Positions 43,852 to 51,430 of a DNA stretch of 64,000 nt are shown piece after piece. The stretch lies in assembly GCF_002157465.1 (NCBI RefSeq), contig NZ_NHOC01000005.1, forward strand, positions 381,134-445,133. The letters are read 5' to 3'. Made by a program: the position numbers and the translations under genes. This DNA is from Butyricicoccus porcorum (GTDB lineage Bacteria; Bacillota; Clostridia; Oscillospirales; Butyricicoccaceae). Within the stretch, counting starts at the first letter, position 1. The number at the start of each line of letters is the position of its first letter. Under the pieces are notes generated by a model, which saw nothing but the letters and a program-made list of their open reading frames with translations, was not told the origin of the DNA and searched no databases.

Positions 43852-44026
43852 TGAAATGATAATCTCCTTTTTTTCAGTGCAGGGAGGGTCAGTTTTTTCG
43901 CCCTTTGCTGTTGTTGTTTCGGATACGGAAACAGGTGCCGACAGAAGCCGACACCCGCATTCCAGTCTATTGTTATTGTAGCAAATCCCTGCGCATGTGA
44001 CAAGGGCTTCGCGTTAATTTCGTGCG

Positions 44027-44218
44027 TTATACCGGTTTGACCGGCATAATAATTGCTGTTACAGCATACAGCAGAATGCCAGTTCCCGCGCTGCATACCG
44101 TCAGTGCTGCCAGAATCAGGCGGATCACTGTGACATCCATGTTCAGATAATCGGCAATGCCCATGCACACGCCGCACAGCATTTTGCCCTGTTCGATGCG
44201 GTATAGTTTTTTCTCCAT
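44027..44218 (-). CDS. PspC-domain small membrane protein
   Basis: 63 residues: MEKKLYRIEQGKMLCGVCMG then IADYLNMDVTVIRLILAALT and a transmembrane C-terminal half ending IIMPVKPV. This is the minimal PspC domain seen in envelope-stress operons. It lies 17 nt after the DUF4097 gene and is the last gene of the padR operon. Confidence 0.85.
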   Translation of the reverse strand: MEKKLYRIEQGKMLCGVCMGIADYLNMDVTVIRLILAALTVCSAGTGILLYAVTAIIMPVKPV

Positions 44219-44235
44219 ATCAAATCCTCCCTGTG

Positions 44236-45066
44236 TTATGCCGCGTCTGCTTCAGCTGATGCTTGAATAGACACTTCAATGCTGCCAATATTGCAGTCGA
44301 GCTTCATCAGGCCATCACCGGTTGTGCCCGGGATACGGCACGACAACTCATGTGATATCCCCGCGTCGCGTGTCAGCACGCGTTCACCGTTCACCGAAAT
44401 CGTAAGGTCGCCCATATCCACTTCACCGGACACGCGCCCGATGCATGAGCCTTCCGCCAGCTTCAAGATGATTTCTCCCGCATCACAGCTCAGCTGTACC
44501 GGTGCGCCGCTCGCGCCGATACCGCGAACGCACGCGGAAATATCTATTGCTCCGGCGCTGACCTCTGCTTCCAGCTGCTGTGTGTCAATATCCCGCATGG
44601 TCACGCTTCCCGCGTCCACACTGCACGTAATGTCACGCGTTGTCACAATGCCGGAAACGACTGCACTTCCTGCATCCACGTCAATATCAAGCGAGTATAA
44701 GGGGCAGTCCGAGGGCACTGTCAGTGTGACCGGTGCGGAGTGGTTTTTATACCACCAACCGCGTTCATTTTCCTGTTCAATCACCAGCTTGTCGCCTTCT
44801 GTCCTCCATGTCGTGCTTTTACCACCGGACAGCTGCCAGCTCTCGCCTTCCTGTACGGTCAGCTCGGCGCTGTCGAGATCGATTTCGAGCCGCTCAACGC
44901 TGTTCACCTGAAGCTGTTTGTCCTCTGCTTTTTCCTGATACTGGAACATGCGCAGAGAACTTCCCGCTCCGAGAAGAGCTGTCCGGACGCCCATGCCCGC
45001 CGCCACAAAACAGCAGACCAATCCGGCGGCCAGCAGAACGAGTGCAGCGATTGTCGATTTCTTCAT
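44236..45066 (-). CDS. DUF4097-type beta-helix membrane-anchored protein
   Basis: 276 residues. An N-terminal membrane anchor (IAALVLLAAGLVCCFVAAGM) is followed by repeated short beta strands of the DUF4097 type: LEIDLDSAELTVQEG, LDIDVDAGSAVVSGIVTTRD, CSVDAGSVTMRDIDTQQLEA, QLSCDAGEIILKLAEG. Such proteins occur with DUF1700 and PadR genes and are thought to act in envelope-stress sensing. It starts 15 nt after the DUF1700 gene. Confidence 0.82.
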   Translation of the reverse strand: MKKSTIAALVLLAAGLVCCFVAAGMGVRTALLGAGSSLRMFQYQEKAEDKQLQVNSVERLEIDLDSAELTVQEGESWQLSGGKSTTWRTEGDKLVIEQENERGWWYKNHSAPVTLTVPSDCPLYSLDIDVDAGSAVVSGIVTTRDITCSVDAGSVTMRDIDTQQLEAEVSAGAIDISACVRGIGASGAPVQLSCDAGEIILKLAEGSCIGRVSGEVDMGDLTISVNGERVLTRDAGISHELSCRIPGTTGDGLMKLDCNIGSIEVSIQASAEADAA

Positions 45067-45081
45067 GAGAGTCAGCCCCTT

Positions 45082-45750
45082 TCAGCTCCGATGGAACACT
45101 CGCCGGAACAATCCGACGATGCCGTTCAGCAGGCCGGGAAACAGCGTGCGGAACAGATAAGCCGTCAGCTTCCACAGCAGGATACCGAATGCCGCGCTGA
45201 CCAGTGCCAGTCCGAGAAACAGCAGCAGTTCCGCTCCCGTTCCGGCTGCTGCCGTATAGCCTGCCGCAATGACAAAGCCAATCGCACAGCCCCACGCGGC
45301 GAGATCGAGCGCCGGAACAATGAGAAACACAGCGGCAACCGCACAGACCAGCCCGATCAGGATACCGCCGAAACCGCCAACCACACCGACACAGACAGGA
45401 AACACACAGACCACTGCTACTGCCGCCAGTACGAGGGCAAGTGCCTTCTGTCCGTTGTCCATTTCCTGAAAACGATTTTTGGCACGTGCCTCATAGCTTT
45501 CTGTCCCTGTTTGCCCGGTTTTTCCGGTATTTTGTGCAGCATCTGCCGGATTGCCTACATCACGGAATTCCCGCAGGATATCTGCCGCAACCTTTTCCGG
45601 TGCGCCCAGCGTATGAAGAACCTCCGCTTCGTTTTCCGGCCCTGCCTCATCCAAATAGTTTTCATAATATTCGACTGCGCGGCGGCGTTCCTCCTCCGGC
45701 ATGCCGGCGAGCGCCTGTTCCAAACGCAGAATAAAATCATTTCGATTCAT
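45082..45750 (-). CDS. DUF1700 (HAAS-domain) membrane protein
   Basis: 222 residues. The N-terminal HAAS domain MNRNDFILRLEQALAGMPEE is followed by RRRAVEYYENYLDEAG. After a linker come several transmembrane helices (LALVLAAVAVVCVFPVCVGV, ELLLFLGLALVSAAFGILLW). Family members partner with PadR regulators. Start overlaps the padR stop by 4 nt. Confidence 0.88.
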   Translation of the reverse strand: MNRNDFILRLEQALAGMPEEERRRAVEYYENYLDEAGPENEAEVLHTLGAPEKVAADILREFRDVGNPADAAQNTGKTGQTGTESYEARAKNRFQEMDNGQKALALVLAAVAVVCVFPVCVGVVGGFGGILIGLVCAVAAVFLIVPALDLAAWGCAIGFVIAAGYTAAAGTGAELLLFLGLALVSAAFGILLWKLTAYLFRTLFPGLLNGIVGLFRRVFHRS

Positions 45751-46073
45751 TGTCTACCTCCGGAAAATAACAGCGATTCAATCCCGTTGCGATACACGTG
45801 CCAGTCCCGACGGTAATCCTCCAGCTGCTTGCGCCCAGCAGGTGTGATTGCATAATATCTGCGGTTGCGCCCATCAATCGCACGGTCATACACCGTCAGG
45901 AAATCATTCTTTTCCAGCCGCCGGAGCACAGGATACAGGGTAGATTCGGAAATATCCAACCGGCTGCGCACCAGATTGGTAATGCGGTAGCCATAGGCGT
46001 CCTCCTGTTCCAGCACGGACAGCACAACGGCATCCAGCAGCCCGGATGAGATCGGGAAGGACATGCGTTTCAC
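45747..46073 (-). CDS. PadR-family transcriptional regulator
   Basis: 108 residues, PadR winged helix: SGLLDAVVLSVLEQEDAYGY, RLDISESTLYPVLRRLEKND with the recognition helix, and a wing YDRAIDGRNRRYYAITPAGR; short dimerisation helix at the end. It should bind the 25-bp palindrome in its own promoter and repress the operon of envelope genes until a membrane or drug signal relieves it. Confidence 0.9.
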   Translation of the reverse strand: MKRMSFPISSGLLDAVVLSVLEQEDAYGYRITNLVRSRLDISESTLYPVLRRLEKNDFLTVYDRAIDGRNRRYYAITPAGRKQLEDYRRDWHVYRNGIESLLFSGGRQ

Positions 46074-46092
46074 CTCTCTGTTCTTCTATATC

Positions 46093-46125
46093 TAATATTA
46101 TATGTCATATAATATTATGTGTCAA
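46093..46125 (-). promoter_or_regulatory. Consensus promoter of the padR operon with embedded palindromic operator
   Basis: Minus strand TTGACA (46120..46125), 17-nt spacer, TATAAT (46097..46102): a perfect sigma-A promoter. A perfect 12-bp inverted repeat (TAATATTATATG, 46093..46104, with 46106..46117) covers the -10 and most of the spacer, as expected for autorepression by PadR. Confidence 0.85.
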
Positions 46126-46503
46126 GCTACAATCCGGTAACACCGGCGTTGCATACCTCATGTATATGTACGGCGTGGAAATCCATGCGGCACAGGTAAT
46201 TTCTGTCTGCTTCCCCTCTGTTTTGCACAGGTTTCCCCCGCTTTTGCACAAACCCGGTAGATTTCTTCAAAAATCTTCCATATGCTTGTGTATAACTTCC
46301 GGTTCTGCGGGCAGAATATTCCTGTAAGCTGATTACAACATGGTGAATTTTCACGGATTATCACAATTTTTTGTGTATTTTTTGATTACTCACCGTACAC
46401 TGTCATTTTGACAATAATTTTAAGAGCGAAAAAAACCGGGGTTTTTCCCTGAAATCTCCATTTTTTTCAGAGCTGCCCCGCTATTTTGTGTACAAATCCG
46501 CTG

Positions 46504-46577
46504 TTATCCACAAATGCACAGGGTTATCCACCGCTTTTCACACAAATCTGGGGATAACTCTGTGGAAATGTGGATAA
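46504..46577. promoter_or_regulatory. Cluster of four DnaA boxes
   Basis: TTATCCACA at 46504..46512 (perfect consensus), TTATCCACC at 46524..46532, TTATCCCCA on the minus strand at 46549..46557 and a perfect TTATCCACA on the minus strand at 46569..46577. AT-rich DNA precedes it. No dnaA or dnaN is nearby, so it may be an origin, a DnaA-titration locus or DnaA control of tepA. Confidence 0.75.
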
Positions 46578-46654
46578 CTATTCGTATAACACAGACTTGT
46601 CAACCGGAAAAAAACGAAAAATTTGAATTAAATTTTACATGGGAGGGGTATTTC

Positions 46655-47359
46655 ATGGCGGAAACCAGAGCAGATACCAACAAAGAACCGGATACCGGTG
46701 CAGTAACCACGCATTCCGCGCGCGGCAACCTGCACTGTATTACCATCATCGGCACGATTGAAGGGCATCAGGAAGCGCCGGAGAGCACCAAAACGACAAA
46801 ATATGAGCATGTCCTGCCTCAGCTGGCGGCGATTGAGGAGAGCGATGACATTGACGGCCTGCTGATCCTGCTCAACACAGCAGGCGGCGATGTGGAAGCC
46901 GGGCTCGCCATTGCCGAGCTGATTGCCGGAATGCACAAGCCCACGTTGTCACTTGTGCTTGGCGGCGGACATTCCATCGGCATTCCTCTGGCAGTCGCAG
47001 CACAGCGCACCCTGATTGCACCATCCGCGTCCATGATGCTGCATCCGGTGCGCATCAGCGGGACGGTCATCGGCGCACCGCAGACCTATGAATATTTCCG
47101 TCAAATCCAATCGCGTATCACGCGGTTTATTGTCGCCAATTCCTCTGTCGAGGAGCACGAGCTGAGTCGACGGATGATGGCAACCGACGAGCTTGCAACC
47201 GATGTCGGGACGGTACTCGGCGCACAGGAAGCAGTTGATCTGGGTCTGTGCGATGCCATCGGCACGCTGCACGACGCACTCGCCTGGCTGCATGACGCGG
47301 CAGATAAGCGCAAGGCGGAACGGGCTGAGCAACAGGAAACCAGCGAAAAATCCGAATAA
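46655..47359 (+). CDS. tepA: TepA-like ClpP-family serine protease
   Basis: 234 residues. ClpP/crotonase-fold core: GLLILLNTAGGDVEAGLAIA, then LSLVLGGGHSIGIPLAVAAQ where the Ser is the likely nucleophile, and MMLHPVRISGTVIGAP with the His. The N-terminal 25 residues and Lys/Glu-rich C-terminus are extensions. The family (YmfB/TepA) is linked to protein translocation or spore-related processing in Bacillus. Start at ATG 46655 with GGGAGGGG. It is downstream of the DnaA-box cluster. Confidence 0.88.
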   Translation: MAETRADTNKEPDTGAVTTHSARGNLHCITIIGTIEGHQEAPESTKTTKYEHVLPQLAAIEESDDIDGLLILLNTAGGDVEAGLAIAELIAGMHKPTLSLVLGGGHSIGIPLAVAAQRTLIAPSASMMLHPVRISGTVIGAPQTYEYFRQIQSRITRFIVANSSVEEHELSRRMMATDELATDVGTVLGAQEAVDLGLCDAIGTLHDALAWLHDAADKRKAERAEQQETSEKSE

Positions 47360-47485
47360 ATCAAACAGAATTCCCCTGAGCCGACAAATGCAAACAAATT
47401 CCCCCCTTTGCGGGAAACCCCGGTCTATGCAAATCAAGAAGCACCCCTTTTGAACGCGCCAATCACTTGCAAAAAACGCGAAAAA

Positions 47486-47513
47486 ATCCCCCGGCGGAAA
47501 TCCGCCGGGGGAT
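47486..47513 (-). terminator. Terminator of acd1-etfB-etfA operon
   Basis: ATCCCCCGGCGG (47486..47497) pairs with 47502..47513, loop AAAT. On the minus strand it is followed by TTTTTTCGCG. Confidence 0.9.
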
Positions 47514-47514
47514 G

Positions 47515-47640
47515 GAATGGCTTTTCGTGTCAACGGGGCAAACAGACAGACCTGTTTGTCTGGCTGTTTGCGCTCGCGGGAGCGAGCCGGACATTTCTTT
47601 TGCCAAGCTTTTCTTTCTGTAAAGAAAAGCGGGGAAAAGC
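47515..47640 (-). repeat. Dispersed hairpin repeat, copy R4
   Basis: On the minus strand after etfA: AAAAGCGGGG-type units, then the CTTTTCTTTACAGAAAGAAAAG hairpin, GGCAAAAGAAATG, a CGCTCCCGCGAGCG stem and a second hairpin with CAGACAAACAGGTCTGTCTG. Same architecture as R1-R3, different second hairpin. Confidence 0.75.
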
Positions 47641-47657
47641 GGGGAAAAGCGGGAGAC

Positions 47658-48776
47658 TTACTTCGCAGCCTTTGCAGCCTTGATGGTCTCGATCATCATC
47701 GGTACAACCTTGAACAGGTCGCCGCAGATGCCGTAATCCGCTACGTCGAAGATCGGAGCGCCTTCGGTCTTGTTGACCGCGATGATGCACTCGGAATCCT
47801 GCATACCAGCCTTGTGCTGGATTGCACCGGAGATACCCAGTGCGATGTACAGCTTCGGATGTACGGTCTTACCGGTCTGGCCTACCTGATGGTCGGCAGT
47901 CAGCCAGCCGCTGTCGATTGCTACACGGGAGCCGCCAACTACGCCGCCCAGAACTTCTGCCAGCTCTTCTGCCAGCTTGATGCCCTTCTCGACGTCCTTG
48001 GAGATACCACGGCCGACAGATACAACTACGTCTGCGCCGATCAGATCTACCAGCTGCTTTGCTTCCTTGACAACTTCAACTACCTGCGTCTTGATGTCGC
48101 CGGTCTTGACAGCTACCTTCTCTACGACAACTGCATTTGCCTTTGCTTCGTCGTACTCGCCCTTCTTCAGAACGCCCGGACGAACGGTAGACATCTGCGG
48201 ACGGAAACGCGGGCAGATGATGGTTGCCATCAGATGGCCGCCGAATGCCGGACGGGTCATCTTCAGGTTGCGGTCGTCCATCTTGATGCGGCCTGCTGCT
48301 ACCATCTGATCTACGTCCAGCGTGGAGTTTGCCTTCAGGAACTCTACATACTTGTTGGTGTCAACATCCAGATGCGTGCAGTCTGCGGTCAGACCGGTGT
48401 GCAGGCGAGCTGCGCAGCGCGGACCCAGGTCACGACCGATGTTGGTTGCGCCGATCAGTACGATTTCCGGCTTCTTCTCCATGACTACATCACAGATAAC
48501 ATCTGCATATGCGTCGGTCGTGTAATCCTTCAGGGACGGATCGTCGCACAGGATTACCTTGTCTGCGCCATATGCGCCGATTTCCTTTGCCAGGCCTTCT
48601 ACATTGTCGCCCAGCAGCAGGCCTGCCAGCTCTACGCCCAGGTCGTCTGCCAGCTTGCGGCCTTCCGATACCAGTTCAAGAACAGTGCTCTGAAGCTCGC
48701 CCTGACGCTGCTCACAGAATACCCAAACGCCCTTGAAATTCTTCATTTCCTCTCCGGAATTCTTAAATTCAGCCAT
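47658..48776 (-). CDS. etfA: Electron transfer flavoprotein alpha subunit, copy 1
   Basis: 372 residues. The N-terminal domain (VWVFCEQRQGELQSTVLELV) is followed by the FAD-binding C-terminal domain with VDLIGADVVVSVGRGI, YIALGISGAIQHKAGMQDSE and CIIAVNKTEGAPIFDVADYG. It forms a heterodimer with EtfB and passes electrons to or from the acyl-CoA dehydrogenase. Operon order is acd-etfB-etfA, as in butyrate-forming Clostridia where Bcd-Etf couples crotonyl-CoA reduction to ferredoxin reduction. The protein appears identical to copy 2 at 51431. Confidence 0.94.
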   Translation of the reverse strand: MAEFKNSGEEMKNFKGVWVFCEQRQGELQSTVLELVSEGRKLADDLGVELAGLLLGDNVEGLAKEIGAYGADKVILCDDPSLKDYTTDAYADVICDVVMEKKPEIVLIGATNIGRDLGPRCAARLHTGLTADCTHLDVDTNKYVEFLKANSTLDVDQMVAAGRIKMDDRNLKMTRPAFGGHLMATIICPRFRPQMSTVRPGVLKKGEYDEAKANAVVVEKVAVKTGDIKTQVVEVVKEAKQLVDLIGADVVVSVGRGISKDVEKGIKLAEELAEVLGGVVGGSRVAIDSGWLTADHQVGQTGKTVHPKLYIALGISGAIQHKAGMQDSECIIAVNKTEGAPIFDVADYGICGDLFKVVPMMIETIKAAKAAK

Positions 48777-48795
48777 TTGTCGTTTCTCCTTTCAA

Positions 48796-49596
48796 TTAGA
48801 TGATGTGCTTGGCAAGGAGCTTGTCAACCAGTACGTCGACAGTCTTCTGGTCAGCGCCTTCGAGCATTTCGCCCTGGCCCTTCTGCGGGGGCGTAAAGGA
48901 AGCGAAGATGTTCGTCGGAGAACCCTTCAGGCCGATGGTGTCCAGCTCAATCAGCGGATCATCCTTCAGTGCGTTGAAATCAAATACGGTCATCGGCTTG
49001 CTGTAGCAATCGAAGATGCCGCCTACGCTCATGTAGCGCGGGGTGTTCAGTTCCTTGATTGCGGTCAGCAGGCACGGGGTCTGGGTCTTGATGGTCATGT
49101 AGCCATCTTCCAGCATTCTCTTGCAGGTTACCTCGGTGCCCTCTACCTTCAGGTCTGCAACGTAGGTGATCTGCGGGATGCCCAGCTTCTCTGCGATCTG
49201 CGGGCCTACCTGTGCGGTATCGCCGTCGATTGCCTGACGGCCGCACATTACGATGTCATCGGACTCTACGCCGATCTTGTTCACTGCTGCTGCCAGGATC
49301 TGGGAGGTAGCGAAGGTGTCGGAACCGCCGAATTCACGGCCGGATACCAGAACTGCCTCGTCTGCGCCCATTGCCAGGATTTCACGCAGCATGCCTTCTG
49401 CCGGGGGAGGACCCATGGTGACAACAATAACCTTGCAGCCGGTCTGATCCTTCAGGGTCAGAGCTGCTTCGATTGCGTTCTTATCGTCCGGGTTGATGAT
49501 AGCAGCCATAGAAGCGCGATCCAGGGTGCCGTCCGGCTTGACAGCAACCTTACCAGAGGTATCCGGAACCTGCTTTACGCATACGATAACTTTCAT
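48796..49596 (-). CDS. etfB: Electron transfer flavoprotein beta subunit, copy 1
   Basis: 266 residues: MKVIVCVKQVPDTSGKVAVK, INPDDKNAIEAALTLKDQTG, nucleotide-binding region MGADEAVLVSGREFGGSDTF and IVMCGRQAIDGDTAQVGPQI. The second flavin or AMP site sits in this subunit. Start at 49596 (GGGAGG upstream) rather than an upstream in-frame ATG that lies in acd1. 19 nt before etfA, 22 nt after acd1. The protein appears identical to copy 2. Confidence 0.94.
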   Translation of the reverse strand: MKVIVCVKQVPDTSGKVAVKPDGTLDRASMAAIINPDDKNAIEAALTLKDQTGCKVIVVTMGPPPAEGMLREILAMGADEAVLVSGREFGGSDTFATSQILAAAVNKIGVESDDIVMCGRQAIDGDTAQVGPQIAEKLGIPQITYVADLKVEGTEVTCKRMLEDGYMTIKTQTPCLLTAIKELNTPRYMSVGGIFDCYSKPMTVFDFNALKDDPLIELDTIGLKGSPTNIFASFTPPQKGQGEMLEGADQKTVDVLVDKLLAKHII

Positions 49597-49618
49597 AATA
49601 CTGTAATCCTCCCTATTC

Positions 49619-50758
49619 TTACTTGCCGAGTACGTTGCCCGAAATGACAACTCTCTGGATTTCAGAGGTACCCTCGTAGATCTCGGTGATCTTAGCGTCA
49701 CGCATCATGCGCTCAACCGGGTAATCACGGGTGTAGCCGTAGCCGCCGAACAGCTGAACCGCCTCAGTGGTGATCTTCATAGCAGCCTCAGAAGCGAACA
49801 GCTTAGCCATAGCAGCGTCCTTAGTGAAGCGCTTGCCTTCGCCCTTTGCAGCAGCTGCGGAGTAGGTCAGCAGGCGAGCTGCATTGATTGCAACTTCCAT
49901 ATCAGCGAACTTGAACTGGGTGTTCTGGAACTTGGAAATTGGTCTGCCGAACTGAACACGGCCCTTGGTGTACTCAACCGCCTCGTTCATAGCGCCCTCT
50001 GCAATGCCCAGAGCCTGTGCAGCGATGCCGATACGGCCGCCGTCGAGGGTGTTCATAGCAATGTTGAAGCCCTTGCCCAGCTTGCCGAGCAGGTTTTCCT
50101 TCGGGATGATGCAGTCCTCAAATACGATTTCAGACGTCGGGGAACCATGCAGGCCCAGCTTTTCCTCATGACGGCCAACAGAGAAGCCCGGGAAATCCTT
50201 CTCTACGATGAATGCAGAGATGCCCTTGGTGCCCTTGGACGGGTCAGTCATAGCAAATACAACAAAAATGTCAGCAACATAGCCGTTGGTGATGAAGATC
50301 TTGGAACCGTTCATTACCCAGTGGTCGCCAGCGTCTTCGCAAACGGTGGTGCCCTTGGATGCATCGGAACCGGCGTTCGGCTCGGTCAGAGCGAATGCGC
50401 CTACCTTACCGTTGCACAGCATCGGCAGGTACTTCTTCTTCTGCTCCTCGGTACCGAAGTTGATGATCGGGCCGCAGCACAGGCCGTTGTGAGTAGCAAC
50501 GATGTCGCCGGTGGAAGCGCACTGCTTGGACAGCTCTTCTACTACGATAGCAGCAGAAATGTCGTCAGCACCAGGTCCGCCGTACTCCTTCGGTACGCAC
50601 ATGCCCATTACACCGTAACGGAACAGCTGGTCGATGGTGTCAGCCGGATACTGCTCAAGGCGGTCAGTCTCCGCAGCGATCGGCGCGACTTCTGCTTCGG
50701 TGAACTCACGAAGAGACTTCCGAATCAGTTCTTGCTCTTTGGTCAAGTTGAAGTCCAT
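49619..50758 (-). CDS. Acyl-CoA dehydrogenase 1 (butyryl-CoA dehydrogenase type)
   Basis: 379 residues, short-chain acyl-CoA dehydrogenase length. Starts MDFNLTKEQELIRKSLREFT. FAD/substrate motifs are AFALTEPNAGSDASKG and ITNGYVADIFVVFAMTD, and the C-terminal FGGYGYTRDYPVERMMRDAK. The catalytic Glu is in ITEIYEGTSEIQR. It probably reduces crotonyl-CoA to butyryl-CoA with the EtfAB encoded after it. Expressed from a good promoter at 50841..50869. Differs clearly from acd2 except for the last codons, which belong to the duplicated segment. Confidence 0.9.
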   Translation of the reverse strand: MDFNLTKEQELIRKSLREFTEAEVAPIAAETDRLEQYPADTIDQLFRYGVMGMCVPKEYGGPGADDISAAIVVEELSKQCASTGDIVATHNGLCCGPIINFGTEEQKKKYLPMLCNGKVGAFALTEPNAGSDASKGTTVCEDAGDHWVMNGSKIFITNGYVADIFVVFAMTDPSKGTKGISAFIVEKDFPGFSVGRHEEKLGLHGSPTSEIVFEDCIIPKENLLGKLGKGFNIAMNTLDGGRIGIAAQALGIAEGAMNEAVEYTKGRVQFGRPISKFQNTQFKFADMEVAINAARLLTYSAAAAKGEGKRFTKDAAMAKLFASEAAMKITTEAVQLFGGYGYTRDYPVERMMRDAKITEIYEGTSEIQRVVISGNVLGK

Positions 50759-50840
50759 GTTATATTCCTCCAATTTCACTATAGTATGTTTGAATAACAC
50801 CCAAAGAAACTAAAAAGTTAACATATATCTTATCAAAAGT

Positions 50841-50869
50841 AGTATATCATATTTACAAAAGTTGTGCAA
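50841..50869 (-). promoter_or_regulatory. Predicted promoter of acd1-etfB-etfA
   Basis: Minus strand TTGCAC (50864..50869), 17-nt spacer, TATACT (50841..50846), about 80 nt before the ATG at 50758. Confidence 0.6.
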
Positions 50870-51248
50870 TAATTTTTCTTTTGCTTCAACTTGCGCCATA
50901 AGTTTATTTGGATTTAACAAGAAATCACCCAAAACACAACTTTTCTGAAAAAAACAGGGGTTTTTCCGTCCATTCCATTGCCAAACTACGGATTTTCAAT
51001 TTTCTTCCATGCCTCTGTTTGCGAAAAAAACATTTACAGATTTTTTCGCCTGCTTTTGTCGGGGTCGTCTGACGTATAGGTGTTCGGCGTGTGCGGTTCG
51101 CATAAGCGGGAGCGGATGGTCTGCAACAGGCAGCCCTTGAAAAACCACGTGCACACACAAAATTCCCCCCTTTGCGGGAAACCCCGGTCTATGCAAATCA
51201 AGAAGCGCCCCTTTTGAACGCGCCAATCACTTGCAAAAGCGCGAAAAA

Positions 51249-51276
51249 ATCCCCCGGCGGAAATCCGCCGGGGGAT
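51249..51276 (-). terminator. Terminator of acd2-etfB-etfA operon
   Basis: Same stem as at 47486..47513 (ATCCCCCGGCGG and complement, AAAT loop), followed by TTTTTTCGCG on the minus strand. Confidence 0.9.
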
Positions 51277-51278
51277 GG

Positions 51279-51425
51279 AATGGCTTTTCGTGTCAACGGG
51301 GCAAACAGACAGACCTGTTTGTCTGGCTGTTTGCGCTCGCGGGAGCGAGCCGGACATTTCTTTTGCCAAGCTTTTCTTTCTGTAAAGAAAAGCGGGGAAA
51401 AGCGGGGAAAAGCGGGGAAAAGCGG
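51279..51425 (-). repeat. Dispersed hairpin repeat, copy R5
   Basis: Copy of R4 with an additional 10-bp AAAAGCGGGG unit at the etfA side (51392..51425). Confidence 0.75.
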
Positions 51426-51430
51426 GAGAC

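Larger units (their letters stand above)
46074..46654. other. Non-coding region with a DnaA-box cluster
   Basis: 581 bp without a gene. The left part is the padR promoter. The middle is AT-rich with homopolymer T/A runs (46366..46470). The right part (46504..46577) holds four DnaA-box-like 9-mers, followed by the tepA leader. Confidence 0.8.
47396..49637. repeat. Long duplicated segment, copy 1 (etfBA with downstream repeat)
   Basis: Covers the terminator, repeat R4, etfA and etfB and the last codons of acd1. It is nearly identical in DNA to 51160..53410; only scattered changes are visible, for example 48428 a versus 52208 g, and one fewer AAAAGCGGGG unit. Identity stops sharply inside the acd coding region. 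Confidence 0.9.
50759..51430. other. Non-coding region between the two acd-etf operons
   Basis: 672 bp. Left: the acd1 promoter and leader. Middle (50940..51159): no gene recognised. Right (from 51160): the start of the second duplicated segment with terminator 51249..51276 and repeat R5. Confidence 0.75.

Noticed and set aside
43114-43854. 246-codon plus-strand frame over repeat R3 and opposite cyclophilin
   Set aside because: Joins the repeat to the antisense strand of a conserved isomerase gene; no SD and no family.
46093-46117. Intrinsic terminator
   Set aside because: The A/T-only palindrome has no GC-rich stem and overlaps promoter boxes, so an operator is more likely.
47530-47790. 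Short frame containing [14 protein letters not shown]
   Set aside because: Read-through of the dispersed repeat and the etfA 3' end in another frame, with no SD; counted under the repeat instead.
47517-48803. 428-codon open frame on the plus strand opposite etfA, and its duplicate at 51587
   Set aside because: Mirror of etfA; appears in both copies only because etfA is duplicated.
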